Positions 54,083 to 62,991 of a stretch of DNA of 64,000 nucleotides are shown here, piece by piece; within the stretch, counting starts at the first letter, position 1; each line of letters starts with the position of its first letter. The notes under the pieces were generated by a model. The model made no database searches, was not told the origin of the DNA, and saw only the letters and a list, made by a program, of their open reading frames with translations. The DNA lies in the NCBI RefSeq assembly GCF_029338195.1, contig NZ_CP119779.1, positions 124,001 to 188,000 of the forward strand. Direction: 5' to 3'. Origin of the DNA: Haloarcula litorea (GTDB lineage Archaea > Halobacteriota > Halobacteria > Halobacteriales > Haloarculaceae). A program made the position numbers and the translations under genes.

Positions 54083-55591
54083 CTACTCCCCGTCCTCGCG
54101 GTAGCCGTCGTCGGGGAGGACGCTGGTGGAGCCGTCGATCCCGTACTCGACGGTTCGGACGTGGCCCAGCAGTCGGTGCGAGCGCGACTGCACCGCCTCG
54201 AGGAACCGTGCGCCGACGACCGACTCGACGACCTCCTGGAGCGTCTCGTCGCGGTCCTCGACGGACTCGAGCATCCCGAGCGTGATCTGTGCGCCCGCCA
54301 TATCGGCGTGGCCGCCCGCGGACCCGATCTGTCCGAAGGCGTCCCGCATCGCCTCGCCGAGGTCGATGTCCGCGCCCCGTGCCCGCGCGGAGGCGTAGAT
54401 CGTGTCGTCGATGACGCCGTAGACCATCGTCGCGTGGACCTCTTCGAGGTCGAGCAGCCGGTCGGCGGCCTGTGCGAGCGCGTCGCGGTCCCCGATCTCG
54501 CCGACGCAGCTCAGCAGGACCGCCCCCTCCTGCTGGCGGTTGTCGATGGCGCGTCCGAGGATGGACAGCGTCTCCGCGCTGACGCTGGGGTCCTCGATGC
54601 GCTGGAGAGTGTCCATGTCCGCGTTCTCGACGAGGTGGGCCGCCGCCTCGAAGTCCTCCGGCGACACCTCCCGCCGGAAGTCCTTCGTGTCGACCCGGAT
54701 CCCGAACAGCAGCCCCGTCGCGACGTGTTCGGGGATGTCGACGTCGAACCGACGGAGGTAGTCGACCAGCAGCGTGCTGGTCGCGCCGACGGCGCTCCGG
54801 AGGTCGACGTACCGTGCCTCCACGGGGAACCGCGGCGGGTGGTGGTCGATGACGATGTCGATGTCGAGGTCCTCGGGCAGCTGGTCGTTGACGCCCGGCC
54901 GGGAGTGGTCCACGAGCGCGAACCCGTCGAACTCGTCCAGTGCGGTCGCGTCGTCGGCCGCGAGGTTCACCAGGTCGTACTCCAGCAGGTTCACGAACGC
55001 GCGGTTCTCCTGGTGGGAGATGTCGCCGAAGTAGCAGACCGAGACCGTACAGCCGACGCGCTCCGCGAGTTCGCCCAGTGCGACGGCGCTTGCGATGGCG
55101 TCCGGATCGGGGTTGTCGTGGGCGACGATGGCGAGGTGGCCGTCGACATCCCGCAGCACCTGCTGGAGCTTCCGGGCGCGCGCGCCCTCGTCGCCCGTAG
55201 TCCGTGCGAGGTGGTCGCTGACGACCGCCTCGGGGTCGACGACGCCGTCCGCGACCTCGGCGAGCCTGTCGCGCTGGTCGGCCGTCGCGTCGAAGCCCGT
55301 GTACCCCAGTAGGAAGGCGTCCGGGAACAGCTCCCGGACCGTCGCCGCGGCCGCGACGTTGGTCGCGGGGTCCGTCGTCGCGACGACGACGCTCACCGGA
55401 TCGACGTCGAGCCCGGCGATCGTCTCCCGGTCGGTGACGTCGCCGACGGTCACGACGGCCCCGTCGGAGCGGAGTGTCTCGGCACGGTGTCTGTCGTCCG
55501 TGAGGACGTGGAGCGGGCCGGCGTCGCCGCTGATCGCGCCGACGAGCGACAGTGCGACCGACCCGCCACCCAGGACCAGCCGAGACGGCAT
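54083..55591 (-). CDS. Rossmann (TrkA-N-like) - DHH phosphoesterase fusion
   Basis: 502-aa cytosolic protein. Residues 1-135 resemble a TrkA-N/RCK nucleotide-binding domain (LVLGGGSVALSLVGAI; VSVVVATTDPATNVAAAATV). Residues about 150-500 are a DHH/DHHA1 phosphoesterase with IVAHDNPDPDAIASAVAL, ALVDHSRPGVN, IVIDHHPPRFP and GSAGGHADMAGAQITL. This fusion is known in archaea and may cleave cyclic or short oligonucleotides under control of a ligand bound by the first domain. A TATA element at 55614-55621 (minus) gives a leaderless start. Confidence 0.9.
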   Translation of the reverse strand: MPSRLVLGGGSVALSLVGAISGDAGPLHVLTDDRHRAETLRSDGAVVTVGDVTDRETIAGLDVDPVSVVVATTDPATNVAAAATVRELFPDAFLLGYTGFDATADQRDRLAEVADGVVDPEAVVSDHLARTTGDEGARARKLQQVLRDVDGHLAIVAHDNPDPDAIASAVALGELAERVGCTVSVCYFGDISHQENRAFVNLLEYDLVNLAADDATALDEFDGFALVDHSRPGVNDQLPEDLDIDIVIDHHPPRFPVEARYVDLRSAVGATSTLLVDYLRRFDVDIPEHVATGLLFGIRVDTKDFRREVSPEDFEAAAHLVENADMDTLQRIEDPSVSAETLSILGRAIDNRQQEGAVLLSCVGEIGDRDALAQAADRLLDLEEVHATMVYGVIDDTIYASARARGADIDLGEAMRDAFGQIGSAGGHADMAGAQITLGMLESVEDRDETLQEVVESVVGARFLEAVQSRSHRLLGHVRTVEYGIDGSTSVLPDDGYREDGE

Positions 55592-55613
55592 AGGTGGCCG
55601 TCGGCACCGGAGC

Positions 55614-55621
55614 GTCTAAAA
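55614..55621 (-). promoter_or_regulatory. TATA box for Rossmann-DHH gene
   Basis: TTTTTAGAC on the minus strand, about 26 nt before the ATG at 55591; it lies between the Lrp stop and this gene. Confidence 0.6.
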
Positions 55622-55626
55622 ACCAG

Positions 55627-56055
55627 TCACTTCAGTCGTTCCTGCAGGAACGAGGGGTGGGCGGCCGTGACGCCGTCCAGGGAGAGGATCTCGTCCTCGA
55701 TGACGGCCGCCAGCGAATCCCCGTCGGCCGCGCGGACCTCCGCCATCAGCATATGGTCCCCGCTGGAGGTGTACAGCGCCTCGACGGACTCGACGTGCTT
55801 CAGTTGCCGAGTCGCCTCGACGTAGCGCTCGCTGGCCACGTCGATCCCCACCATCGCGATGGACTGGCCGGCGAGTTTCTTCGGGTCCACGTCCGCGGAG
55901 TAGCCGACGATGACCCCCTCCTCCTCGAGCTTCGTGATGTACTTGCGGACGGTCGGTTTCGACACGTCCGCCCTGTCAGCGATCTCGGCGTAGGAGGCCT
56001 GTGCGTCCTCCTCCAACACCGAGAGGATTCGACGCTCCGTGGACTCGGTACTCAT
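55627..56055 (-). CDS. Lrp/AsnC-family transcriptional regulator
   Basis: 142-aa feast/famine regulator. The winged helix-turn-helix is at 5-55 (RRILSVLEEDAQASYAEIAD, VSKPTVRKYITKLEEEGVI) and the ligand-binding RAM domain at 62-140 (SIAMVGIDVASERYVEATRQ). The length is typical. A strong AT element GATATTTTTTCAC lies just upstream of the start. It is upstream of the Rossmann-DHH gene and downstream of porB on the same strand, so it may control either. Confidence 0.92.
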   Translation of the reverse strand: MSTESTERRILSVLEEDAQASYAEIADRADVSKPTVRKYITKLEEEGVIVGYSADVDPKKLAGQSIAMVGIDVASERYVEATRQLKHVESVEALYTSSGDHMLMAEVRAADGDSLAAVIEDEILSLDGVTAAHPSFLQERLK

Positions 56056-56165
56056 ACACGTTTGTTTTCGGTCCGTGAAAAAATATCTTCCGAACAGGAA
56101 AGCCCGGTTCGGGGGGCGCTCGCGGTGCCGGACGGCCCGGCGTCAGCGGGCGGTTCCCGTGGTGT

Positions 56166-57104
56166 TCACTTGTGGTGTTCGAGGAGGTTGTCGTAGGTCC
56201 GCTCCCACTCCGCGTCCTCGTCGAAGTACCGCTCGGCGAGCGGGTCGTCGGGCATCTCGCCGATCTGGCGCTTCTCCTCGCCGTAGGAGGGGCGCTCGTC
56301 CTCGACGTAGTAGCGGCCGGTCAGGACCTCGCCCTCGTAGAGCTTGTTCTCGGTCTCGAACATCATCTCGGCGGCCTCCTGCCGGTTCGAGACGTCGAAG
56401 TCGTAGTCGTCGGACTGCTGGATGTCCGTGTACGGGACGTAGTGTTTGGCGTCCTTGTTCCAGGTCGGACACTGGGTCAGGAAGTCGATGTGCGCGAAGC
56501 CGTCGTGCTCGATGGCCTCGGCGATGATCTCCTTGGCCTGGTTGGGGTTGACGGCCGCGGTCCGGGCGATGTAGGTCGCGCCGGCGTTCAGCGACTGGCT
56601 GAGCGGCCGGATCGGCGACTTCGCCGAGCCGTGGGGCTGGGTCTTGGACTTGTGGCCCTTCGGCGAGGTCGGCGAGGTCTGTCCCTTCGTGAGCCCGAAG
56701 ATCTCGTTGTTGAACACGATGTAGGTCATGTCGTGGTTCTCACGGGCCGTGTGGATGAGGTGGTTCCCGCCGATCCCGTAGCCGTCGCCGTCGCCGCCGG
56801 CGGCGATGACCTCCACGTCCGGGTTGGCCAGCTTCGCGGCCCGTGCGACGGGCAGCGAGCGGCCGTGGATGGTGTGGAAGCCGTAGCTGTTGAAGTAGCT
56901 GTTGAGCTTGCCGGAACAGCCGATGCCCGTGAACAGGGCGATCTCGTCGGGGTTGCGCCCGACCTCGGGCATCGCCTGTTTCAGTGCCTTGAGGACACCG
57001 AAGTCACCACAGCCCGGACACCACGTCGCCTGCGGTTCGATGCCGGGTGTGAACTCGTCTCGCTCGATCTCGCGGTCTTCGCCGATTGCGCTGAATGCAC
57101 TCAT
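56166..57104 (-). CDS. porB: 2-oxoacid (pyruvate):ferredoxin oxidoreductase beta subunit
   Basis: 312-aa thiamine-diphosphate subunit. WCPGCGDFGVLKAL supplies two cluster cysteines, and GIGCSGKLNSY and LTQCPTWN contain further ones. The ThDP motif GGDGDGYGIGGNHLIH is complete, followed by NNEIFGLTKGQTSPTS. It forms the enzyme with PorA encoded directly upstream (2-nt spacing) and makes acetyl-CoA, CO2 and reduced ferredoxin from pyruvate. The 312/632-aa pair fits haloarchaeal PorAB better than KorAB from my memory of lengths; 2-oxoglutarate specificity cannot be fully excluded. Confidence 0.9.
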   Translation of the reverse strand: MSAFSAIGEDREIERDEFTPGIEPQATWCPGCGDFGVLKALKQAMPEVGRNPDEIALFTGIGCSGKLNSYFNSYGFHTIHGRSLPVARAAKLANPDVEVIAAGGDGDGYGIGGNHLIHTARENHDMTYIVFNNEIFGLTKGQTSPTSPKGHKSKTQPHGSAKSPIRPLSQSLNAGATYIARTAAVNPNQAKEIIAEAIEHDGFAHIDFLTQCPTWNKDAKHYVPYTDIQQSDDYDFDVSNRQEAAEMMFETENKLYEGEVLTGRYYVEDERPSYGEEKRQIGEMPDDPLAERYFDEDAEWERTYDNLLEHHK

Positions 57105-57106
57105 TG

Positions 57107-59005
57107 TCAGTCACCCGCTGCGGGGAGGTACTTCATGTTGCTCGCGGCGAGGTCCTCGCCGTTGATGCTGGTCTCGAACCCGTCGACGATCTCGGCGGGC
57201 TCGAAGGGGTTGCCGTTGTACTTCAGCAGGCTCGACAGCTTGTCGCCGTACTTGCCGATCTCCTTCTGCGTGAGCCCGCGGAACTGTGCGGTCGCGTTCA
57301 TCTCGACGACCAGCGCCTCGTCGACGGAGTCGAGCCACTCGCTGACCTGTTCGACCGGGTAGGGAGCCATGTCGGAGACGCCCAGCGCCTTCACCGAGTG
57401 GCCGTTCTCGTTGAGCCGGTCGACGGCCTCGAAGACGGTGTCCTGCTGGCTGCCCCAGACGAGGATGCCGTAGTCGGCGTCCTCGGGACCGTAGTAGGTC
57501 TGGTGGTCGGCGTTCTCGTCGAGGTCGGCCCGGATGTCGTCGAGCTTCTGGAGTCGGCGCTCCATCTGCGCGATGCGGTTCTCGGGGTCCTCGCTGATGT
57601 GACCCTCCTCGTTGTGCTCGTTGCCGGTCGCGAGGTAGCGCCCGTCCTTCTGACCGGGCACCGACCGCGGACTGACGTTCGAGCCGTCCTCGGGGTCGTG
57701 CTGGAACCGCTTGAACTTGCCCGACGCGTGGTGGGCCGCCTCCTCGATCTCGGCCTCGGTCAGCACGGAGCCGGGGTCGGCGTTGGGCTCCTCGTCGAAG
57801 TGGCTCGCCGGGAGGTTCCGGAGTTCGCCCTGGATCTTCTGGTCGTAGACGACGATGGCCGGGATCTGGTACTCGTAGGCGATGCGGAACGCCGCCCGCG
57901 TCTGGGTGTAACACTCCCTGATGTTCGCGGGCGCGAACACGACGCGAGCGGAGTCGCCCTGGGAGGTGTAGAGGACGTGTTCCAGGTCCGCCTGCTCGGG
58001 TTTGGTCGGCATCCCGGTCGAGGGACCCGCGCGCATCGCTTCCACGAGGACGATCGGCGTCTCGGTCATCTCGGCCAGACCGAGGGGCTCGGACATCAGC
58101 GCGAAGCCGCCGCCGGAGGAGCCGGACATCGACTTCACGCCCATGTGCGAGGCTCCCAGTGCCAAGGCCGCGGCCGCGATCTCGTCCTCGACCTGCTCGG
58201 AGATGCCGCCGAACTCGGGCAGATGCTGGGACATGATAGTGAACACGTCGGTCCACGGGGTCATCGGGTACCCCGAGATGAACCGACAGCCCTCGTCGAG
58301 CGCACCGTAGGAGATGGCGTTGGACCCGGAGAGGATGACCTGCTCCTCGTCGTGGGAGCTCTCGGGGACCTCGATGTCGTGGTCGACGTCCAGCTCGGAG
58401 GCCGCCTCGTAGGCGTCCTGCAGGACGTTGAGGTTGGCCTCGAGCATGTCCCCGCTCATGTTCTCCTCGATGAGGGTCTCGAACTCTTCGGTCCCGATGT
58501 CGAGGATGGCGGCCGTCGCCCCGATACCGGCCGTGTTGCGCATGATCTCGCGGCCGTGTTCCTTGGCGATGCCGCGGAGGTCCATCGGGACGAGGTGCCA
58601 GCCGTTCTCCTCGGCGGCCTCCTCGAGCCCGATCTCCGCGACGTCCTCGTCGTCGAGCAGCCCCTCGTCGTAGACGAGGACGCCGCCCTCCCGGAGGTCG
58701 TCGAAGTTCTCGTACAGCGGCTTCAGTTCCTCCTTGCCGTAGTAGGCCTCGTCCTGCGGGTTCCGGGCGAAGGAGTCCCCCAGCGCCAGCAGGAAGTTGT
58801 AGCCGTCCCCGCGAGACTGTACCGGTTCGTCTTTGGCCCGTACTTCGACGAACGTGTGGCCGCCCCGGATGCGCGACGGGTAGTGTCGGTGTGTGAAAAC
58901 GTGAAGTCCCGAACGCATCAGGGCCTTCGCGAAGTTCTGGCTCGTCGAGTCGATTCCGTCCCCGGAACCCCCCGCGATGCGCCAGATTAGCTCGTTGTCT
59001 GTCAT
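57107..59005 (-). CDS. porA: 2-oxoacid (pyruvate):ferredoxin oxidoreductase alpha subunit (gamma-alpha fusion)
   Basis: 632-aa subunit in which the gamma domain (residues about 1-190: IWRIAGGSGDGIDSTSQNFA, RHYPSRIRGGHTFVEVRAKD) precedes the alpha domain (about 210-632: ISGYPMTPWTDVF, GGGFALMSEPLGLAEMTETP, VYDQKIQGELRNL). The gamma-alpha fusion is the haloarchaeal form. It begins the porAB operon; a TATA-like AAATCTTTAG (about 59060-59069, minus) precedes a leader of about 30 nt that includes GGAGGATT. Confidence 0.93.
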   Translation of the reverse strand: MTDNELIWRIAGGSGDGIDSTSQNFAKALMRSGLHVFTHRHYPSRIRGGHTFVEVRAKDEPVQSRGDGYNFLLALGDSFARNPQDEAYYGKEELKPLYENFDDLREGGVLVYDEGLLDDEDVAEIGLEEAAEENGWHLVPMDLRGIAKEHGREIMRNTAGIGATAAILDIGTEEFETLIEENMSGDMLEANLNVLQDAYEAASELDVDHDIEVPESSHDEEQVILSGSNAISYGALDEGCRFISGYPMTPWTDVFTIMSQHLPEFGGISEQVEDEIAAAALALGASHMGVKSMSGSSGGGFALMSEPLGLAEMTETPIVLVEAMRAGPSTGMPTKPEQADLEHVLYTSQGDSARVVFAPANIRECYTQTRAAFRIAYEYQIPAIVVYDQKIQGELRNLPASHFDEEPNADPGSVLTEAEIEEAAHHASGKFKRFQHDPEDGSNVSPRSVPGQKDGRYLATGNEHNEEGHISEDPENRIAQMERRLQKLDDIRADLDENADHQTYYGPEDADYGILVWGSQQDTVFEAVDRLNENGHSVKALGVSDMAPYPVEQVSEWLDSVDEALVVEMNATAQFRGLTQKEIGKYGDKLSSLLKYNGNPFEPAEIVDGFETSINGEDLAASNMKYLPAAGD

Positions 59006-59217
59006 GGTAAATCCTCGGCCCCAGCTGTGGTGCCGTACCGGAGGATTGGGGGGCCACGACTAAAGATTTTCCACTACATTAAGGTCCATTAATCGTTAGA
59101 GACACCTCGAAGGCAGTCGATTCGGCGGTTTCGCGGTTCTGCCACGACGGCGTCGGCTCGACCCGACGGCACTCCTCGGCACAAAGGCTAAGCCCGTCGC
59201 TCGACTCCCTCCACTAG

Positions 59218-59934
59218 ATGTCGCTCTCGGAACTCGTCTCGGGGGTCGAACGCCACGAGAAGACGCTCACGGTGTTCAACGCCGACGAGCCGGTCGCGGC
59301 CGACCTCCGCGACCGGTTCGCGAACCGCAACGTCACCGTCAGGACCGAACGCACCGCGAGCGGGCGGCCCGGCGAGTTCGTCACCCTGAGCGAGGACGGG
59401 GACGTCCTCACCGCGACCGACCTGTCGTCGCTGCGCGAGTCCCTCGACGGGGACCGGGGAGCACCGCCGGTCGACGGACTCTACCGGCCGATCCTCGACA
59501 GCCTCGACGAGACGATGTTCACCTCGTGGGACATCGAGCAGATGGTCACGGCCTCACGGGAGATCGAGGACCGGGCGCTCCGGGTCGACGCCGGCGAGCT
59601 CCACGCAGGGTTCCAGACCCTCTCGACGCTCCGGGGCGAGCGCGAGCGGTACGACCACCTCGGGGAGTCCGGCGTCGAGGTCCACGCCTACGCCGTGCCC
59701 GACGTCGATCCGCCCGGCGACCACACGTTCACGCTCCACCTGGAACGCGCCGAGGAGATCGCGAACTCCTGGTTCGTCGCGTTCGACGGCGGCGGCGATC
59801 CCGCACAGAAGTGCGCCCTGCTGGCCGAGGAACGCGAGCCGCGGACGTTCTACGGCTTCTGGACCTACGACGGGACCACGGTCGACTGGATCGTCGACCA
59901 CCTGCGGACCACCTACGGCTTCCTCGAGCAGTGA
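59218..59934 (+). CDS. DICT sensory domain protein
   Basis: 238-aa cytosolic protein. It fits the DICT sensory domain: MSLSELVSGVERHEKTLTVF at the start, and WDIEQMVTASREIEDRALRV, WFVAFDGGGDPAQKCALLAE, and FYGFWTYDGTTVDWIVDHL further on. DICT domains occur with light or redox signalling proteins and are thought to bind small ligands. A TATA-like AAAGGCTAAG (59183-59192) precedes the start at leaderless distance. A small gene follows with a 4-nt overlap. Confidence 0.87.
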   Translation: MSLSELVSGVERHEKTLTVFNADEPVAADLRDRFANRNVTVRTERTASGRPGEFVTLSEDGDVLTATDLSSLRESLDGDRGAPPVDGLYRPILDSLDETMFTSWDIEQMVTASREIEDRALRVDAGELHAGFQTLSTLRGERERYDHLGESGVEVHAYAVPDVDPPGDHTFTLHLERAEEIANSWFVAFDGGGDPAQKCALLAEEREPRTFYGFWTYDGTTVDWIVDHLRTTYGFLEQ

Positions 59935-60095
59935 CGGAGTACCGGATCGTCGAGACCGGCCAGCGCCTGAACGGGGCGGAGCTGGACGCCCACCTCCTCT
60001 TCGGCGTCTGGACGGTCGTCGACCGGGACGGGGAGACGTGGACGGTCAGGGACGGGGACGGCGACCTGTTGACCGTCGCACCCGTCGGGTCCTGA
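59931..60095 (+). CDS. 54-aa protein translationally coupled to DICT gene
   Basis: It starts at a GTG that overlaps the DICT stop (GTGA). The protein is YRIVETGQRLNGAELDAHLL followed by FGVWTVVDRDGETWTVRDGD and a short hydrophobic end. It appears to be a small beta protein, with two predicted hairpins. The stop is 3 nt before the convergent MBL gene. No family recognised. The tight overlap and its fit into the gap support coding. Confidence 0.6.
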   Translation: MTEYRIVETGQRLNGAELDAHLLFGVWTVVDRDGETWTVRDGDGDLLTVAPVGS

Positions 60096-60098
60096 CGG

Positions 60099-60884
60099 TC
60101 AGGTCAGTTCCTCGAACACCGACAGGTCGTGGCCCAGCAGCACCTCGGCACCCGTCTCGCGCTGGACGTTCCGGCACCGCTCTAAACTCTCCTTCCACGC
60201 GCCGTTGTTCCAGAGCAGGCTGGTCGCCATCGGCGCGCCCTCGTAGTTGGCCGCGACGTAGGCCTCGTCGCCGACGACCAGCAGCGGGTCGCCCTCGCGC
60301 TCGATCAGCGCGCCGAGCAGGCCGGGGGTGTGACCGGGGAGGTGAAGCAGTTCCACGCCGTCGGCGAGGTGGTAGCCGTCGCCGTGGACCACCTGCCAGT
60401 TCAGGTCGCGGTCGAAGTCCGACTGGAGGTAGGCGATCGACCCCTCGTCCGTGGTCGCGCTGTAGTACGCGTAGGGGAGTTCCTCGCGGTGGACGTAGAC
60501 CGGCGTGTCCGTCCCGGCGAACTCGTGGAGGCCGCCGGCGTGGTCGAGGTGGAGGTGGCTCATCACGACGGCGTCGACGTCGTCGAGCGCGTACCCCGCG
60601 TCGGCGAGGTCCGATTCGAGGGTGTGGTCGGCGGCGTCGACGTGGGCGAACGCCTCGTACAGCGGGTCGGGCCAGTAGCCGTCGCCGGCCTCGGGATGGG
60701 AACCCGTGTCCCACAGGATCGTCCGGTCGTCGGTCTCGATCACGAGGTTCCAGACGACGTAGGTCTCGTACTCGTGGTCGGGGTCGCGGTTCGACGCCGT
60801 GGCGACGCTGGTGCCGTCGACGACGAAGTTCCGGTCTGCCTGCACGCGGCCGCGGTCGAGGAAGGTGACGGTCGGCGGGGCCAT
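60099..60884 (-). CDS. MBL-fold metallo-hydrolase (lactonase-like)
   Basis: 261-aa enzyme of the metallo-beta-lactamase fold. The metal motif VMSHLHLDHAGGLHEF is complete, with LHLPGHTPGLLG and VVGDEAYV providing later ligands, and a terminal His in LLGHDLS. The best match is the N-acyl-homoserine lactonase-like group, but substrates in this fold vary widely. The start MAPPTVTFLDRGRV is the first in-frame ATG after the gap to the acyl-CoA dehydrogenase gene. Confidence 0.88.
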   Translation of the reverse strand: MAPPTVTFLDRGRVQADRNFVVDGTSVATASNRDPDHEYETYVVWNLVIETDDRTILWDTGSHPEAGDGYWPDPLYEAFAHVDAADHTLESDLADAGYALDDVDAVVMSHLHLDHAGGLHEFAGTDTPVYVHREELPYAYYSATTDEGSIAYLQSDFDRDLNWQVVHGDGYHLADGVELLHLPGHTPGLLGALIEREGDPLLVVGDEAYVAANYEGAPMATSLLWNNGAWKESLERCRNVQRETGAEVLLGHDLSVFEELT

Positions 60885-60933
60885 ACCGGGTGTACGGAGC
60901 GACGGGGAATAAGGGTAGTCCGGGCCGCGTCGG

Positions 60934-62088
60934 CTACAGCGGGGCCTGCCGGTAGATGAGGTTGCGCTGGATCTCGTTTGCGCCCTCGTAGATGACCGGG
61001 ATGCGCACGTCGCGGTAGACCCGCGCGATGCGGTTCTCGGTCAGCACCGAGCGACCGCCGTGCAGTTGCATCCCCTTCTCTGCGCAGTCGGTCGCGGCCT
61101 CGGTGGCCTTGGTCTTGGCCAGTGCGGCCCAGTAGCCGGCGTTCTCCTGGTTCGCGACGCGGTCGGCGGCGTCCCAGGCGAGCGAGCGGGCGGCCTGGAA
61201 CTCCAGTTGCATATCGGCCAGTTTGTGCTGGACCGCCTGGAACTCGTCGACGGTCTTGCCGAAGGCCTCGCGGTCGTGGACGAACTCCCAGGCCTCCTCG
61301 ATGGCGGCGGCGGCCATCCCGAGGCCGTGCCCGGCGACGACGATGCGGCCGTGGTTGAAGAACTCCGCGAGCATGTAGAAGCCCGCGCCCTCGACGCCGA
61401 CGAGGTTCTCCTCGGGGATGCGGCAGTCGTCGAGCACGATGTGGCCCTGCTTGGAGGCCCGCATCGCCATCTTCTCGGGGATGTGTTCGGCGTCGTACCC
61501 CGGCGCGTCGGTGGGGACGATGAACATCGAGTAGTTGCCGTAGCGGTTGTTCGGGTCGTCGCCGGTCTTCGCATAGAGGGTGAGCCAGTCGGCCTCGACG
61601 GCGTTGCCGACCCAGTACTTCTCGCCGTTTATGACCCACTCGTCGCCGTCTTTCTCGGCGCTGGTGGTCATCCCGGCGAGGTCGCTGCCGGTGTCGGGCT
61701 CTGAGACCGCCAGCCCGGTGATCTGGTCGTTCTCGGCGACGGGCGTCAGGTACTCCTCTTTCTGCCAGTCGTCGCCGTGTTCCTCGACGATCTCGGCACC
61801 GAAGCTCGCCAGTTGGAGCGTCAGCGCGATGCCGGCGTCGGCGCGGTAGAACTCCTCGGCGATGGCCAGCACCTGGTGGAGGTCGTACCCCTTCCCGCCG
61901 TACTCCTCGCCGATGTCCTGTGCGACCAGACCGGCGTCCATACCGGCTTCGAGGATCTCCCACGGGTACTCCCCCGAGGCGTAGTACTCCGCCGCGTTCG
62001 GGGCGATGTGTTCTTCGGCGAACTCGCGCGCCTCCTGCTTGACCTCGTGTGCGCGTTCCGGGACCGGGTCGTCTCCGAGTAGTTCCAT
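60934..62088 (-). CDS. Acyl-CoA dehydrogenase
   Basis: 384-aa flavoenzyme that introduces a double bond into acyl-CoA in beta-oxidation or branched-chain amino acid breakdown. Segments: ITGLAVSEPDTGSDLAGM (FAD binding), INGEKYWVGNA, FGKTVDEFQAVQHKLADMQ, MQLHGGRSVLTENRIARVYRD split at 345-365 and VIYEGANEIQRNLIYR with the catalytic Glu. A TATA box (62112-62119, minus) fixes the leaderless start at MELLGDDPVPE. The chain-length preference cannot be read. Confidence 0.94.
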   Translation of the reverse strand: MELLGDDPVPERAHEVKQEAREFAEEHIAPNAAEYYASGEYPWEILEAGMDAGLVAQDIGEEYGGKGYDLHQVLAIAEEFYRADAGIALTLQLASFGAEIVEEHGDDWQKEEYLTPVAENDQITGLAVSEPDTGSDLAGMTTSAEKDGDEWVINGEKYWVGNAVEADWLTLYAKTGDDPNNRYGNYSMFIVPTDAPGYDAEHIPEKMAMRASKQGHIVLDDCRIPEENLVGVEGAGFYMLAEFFNHGRIVVAGHGLGMAAAAIEEAWEFVHDREAFGKTVDEFQAVQHKLADMQLEFQAARSLAWDAADRVANQENAGYWAALAKTKATEAATDCAEKGMQLHGGRSVLTENRIARVYRDVRIPVIYEGANEIQRNLIYRQAPL

Positions 62089-62111
62089 ACCAGTCACAGG
62101 GTCGGTAGTCC

Positions 62112-62119
62112 CATATAGT
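62112..62119 (-). promoter_or_regulatory. TATA box for acyl-CoA dehydrogenase
   Basis: ACTATATG on the minus strand, about 27 nt before the ATG at 62088. The message should be leaderless. Confidence 0.7.
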
Positions 62120-62214
62120 TCGTGAAACGGGGAAGAACCACGTCGGAGTTGTTCCAGCGAAATCTCTGATAACGGGGCCACCACGCTTTTCGGCACCAAC
62201 TGCCATCGCCACGT

Positions 62215-62991
62215 ATGGATCGACGCGAGTACCTCGGTATCGGGGCGAGCCTCGGTGCGGCGGCGCTGGCGGGCTGTGGCGGATTCGTCGCGGCCGCGAA
62301 CGCGCCCGCGCCGGCCGTCCCGACGGACCGGCTCGAATCGGGCGGCTGGCAGCGGACCGCCGAGGACAGCGGGACCGTCTTCGAGGAGACGTACGGTCCG
62401 GTCACCGTCGAGGCCGTCCAGCACACGCTGCGGTACGAGGACGCCGCGCTCCGGGCGGACATCGCGGGGCGGACGCTCGGGCAGATCGACACCGCGCTGT
62501 CGGTGTGGTTCGCCTCCCGGGTGGACTTCAGCCCGAACCTGGACAACCTCCCCGGCGGCGTCGGACAGCAACAGATCGTCGACCGGGTCAGGACGAACGC
62601 CCGCGACCAGTTCGAGCAGCAGATGGAGAACCAGGGGCTGAGCGACATCCGGAAGTCCGGCGAGGGGACCATCGAGATCGACACGGGCGAGACGGCCGAG
62701 ACCGTCCAGCTGTCGGCGGTCTACCCCTTCGAAGGGATCACGTTCCAGGTGACCGAGGGCGAGCGCGTCGAGATACCTCCCACGGACATCGGGATCGAGG
62801 CGGTCCTGGCAGTCTGGCACCACGGCGACTACACGCTCATCTCCGGGGGTGCCTACCCGGCACAGAACTTCGAGAACAGCATCGAGAGCGATCTCAGCGA
62901 GGGGATCACGGTCAGCGTCGACATCGACCTCGGACTCGAACCGGCCGCCTACCGCGAGGAGGTCCGGTCGCTGATCGCCGGCGTCGAGTAG
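62215..62991 (+). CDS. Haloarchaeal lipoprotein (DUF6517-like)
   Basis: 258-aa exported protein. MDRREYLGIGASLGAAALAGCGG has an RR motif and lipobox LAGC, split here at residues 1-20 plus three, so it is a likely Tat lipoprotein. The mature part is beta-rich with no catalytic motif (ETYGPVTVEAVQHTLRYED; VSVDIDLGLEPAAYREEV). I associate it with DUF6517-type haloarchaeal lipoproteins from memory. It is divergent from the acyl-CoA dehydrogenase and directly abuts the convergent ligase gene. Confidence 0.78.
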   Translation: MDRREYLGIGASLGAAALAGCGGFVAAANAPAPAVPTDRLESGGWQRTAEDSGTVFEETYGPVTVEAVQHTLRYEDAALRADIAGRTLGQIDTALSVWFASRVDFSPNLDNLPGGVGQQQIVDRVRTNARDQFEQQMENQGLSDIRKSGEGTIEIDTGETAETVQLSAVYPFEGITFQVTEGERVEIPPTDIGIEAVLAVWHHGDYTLISGGAYPAQNFENSIESDLSEGITVSVDIDLGLEPAAYREEVRSLIAGVE

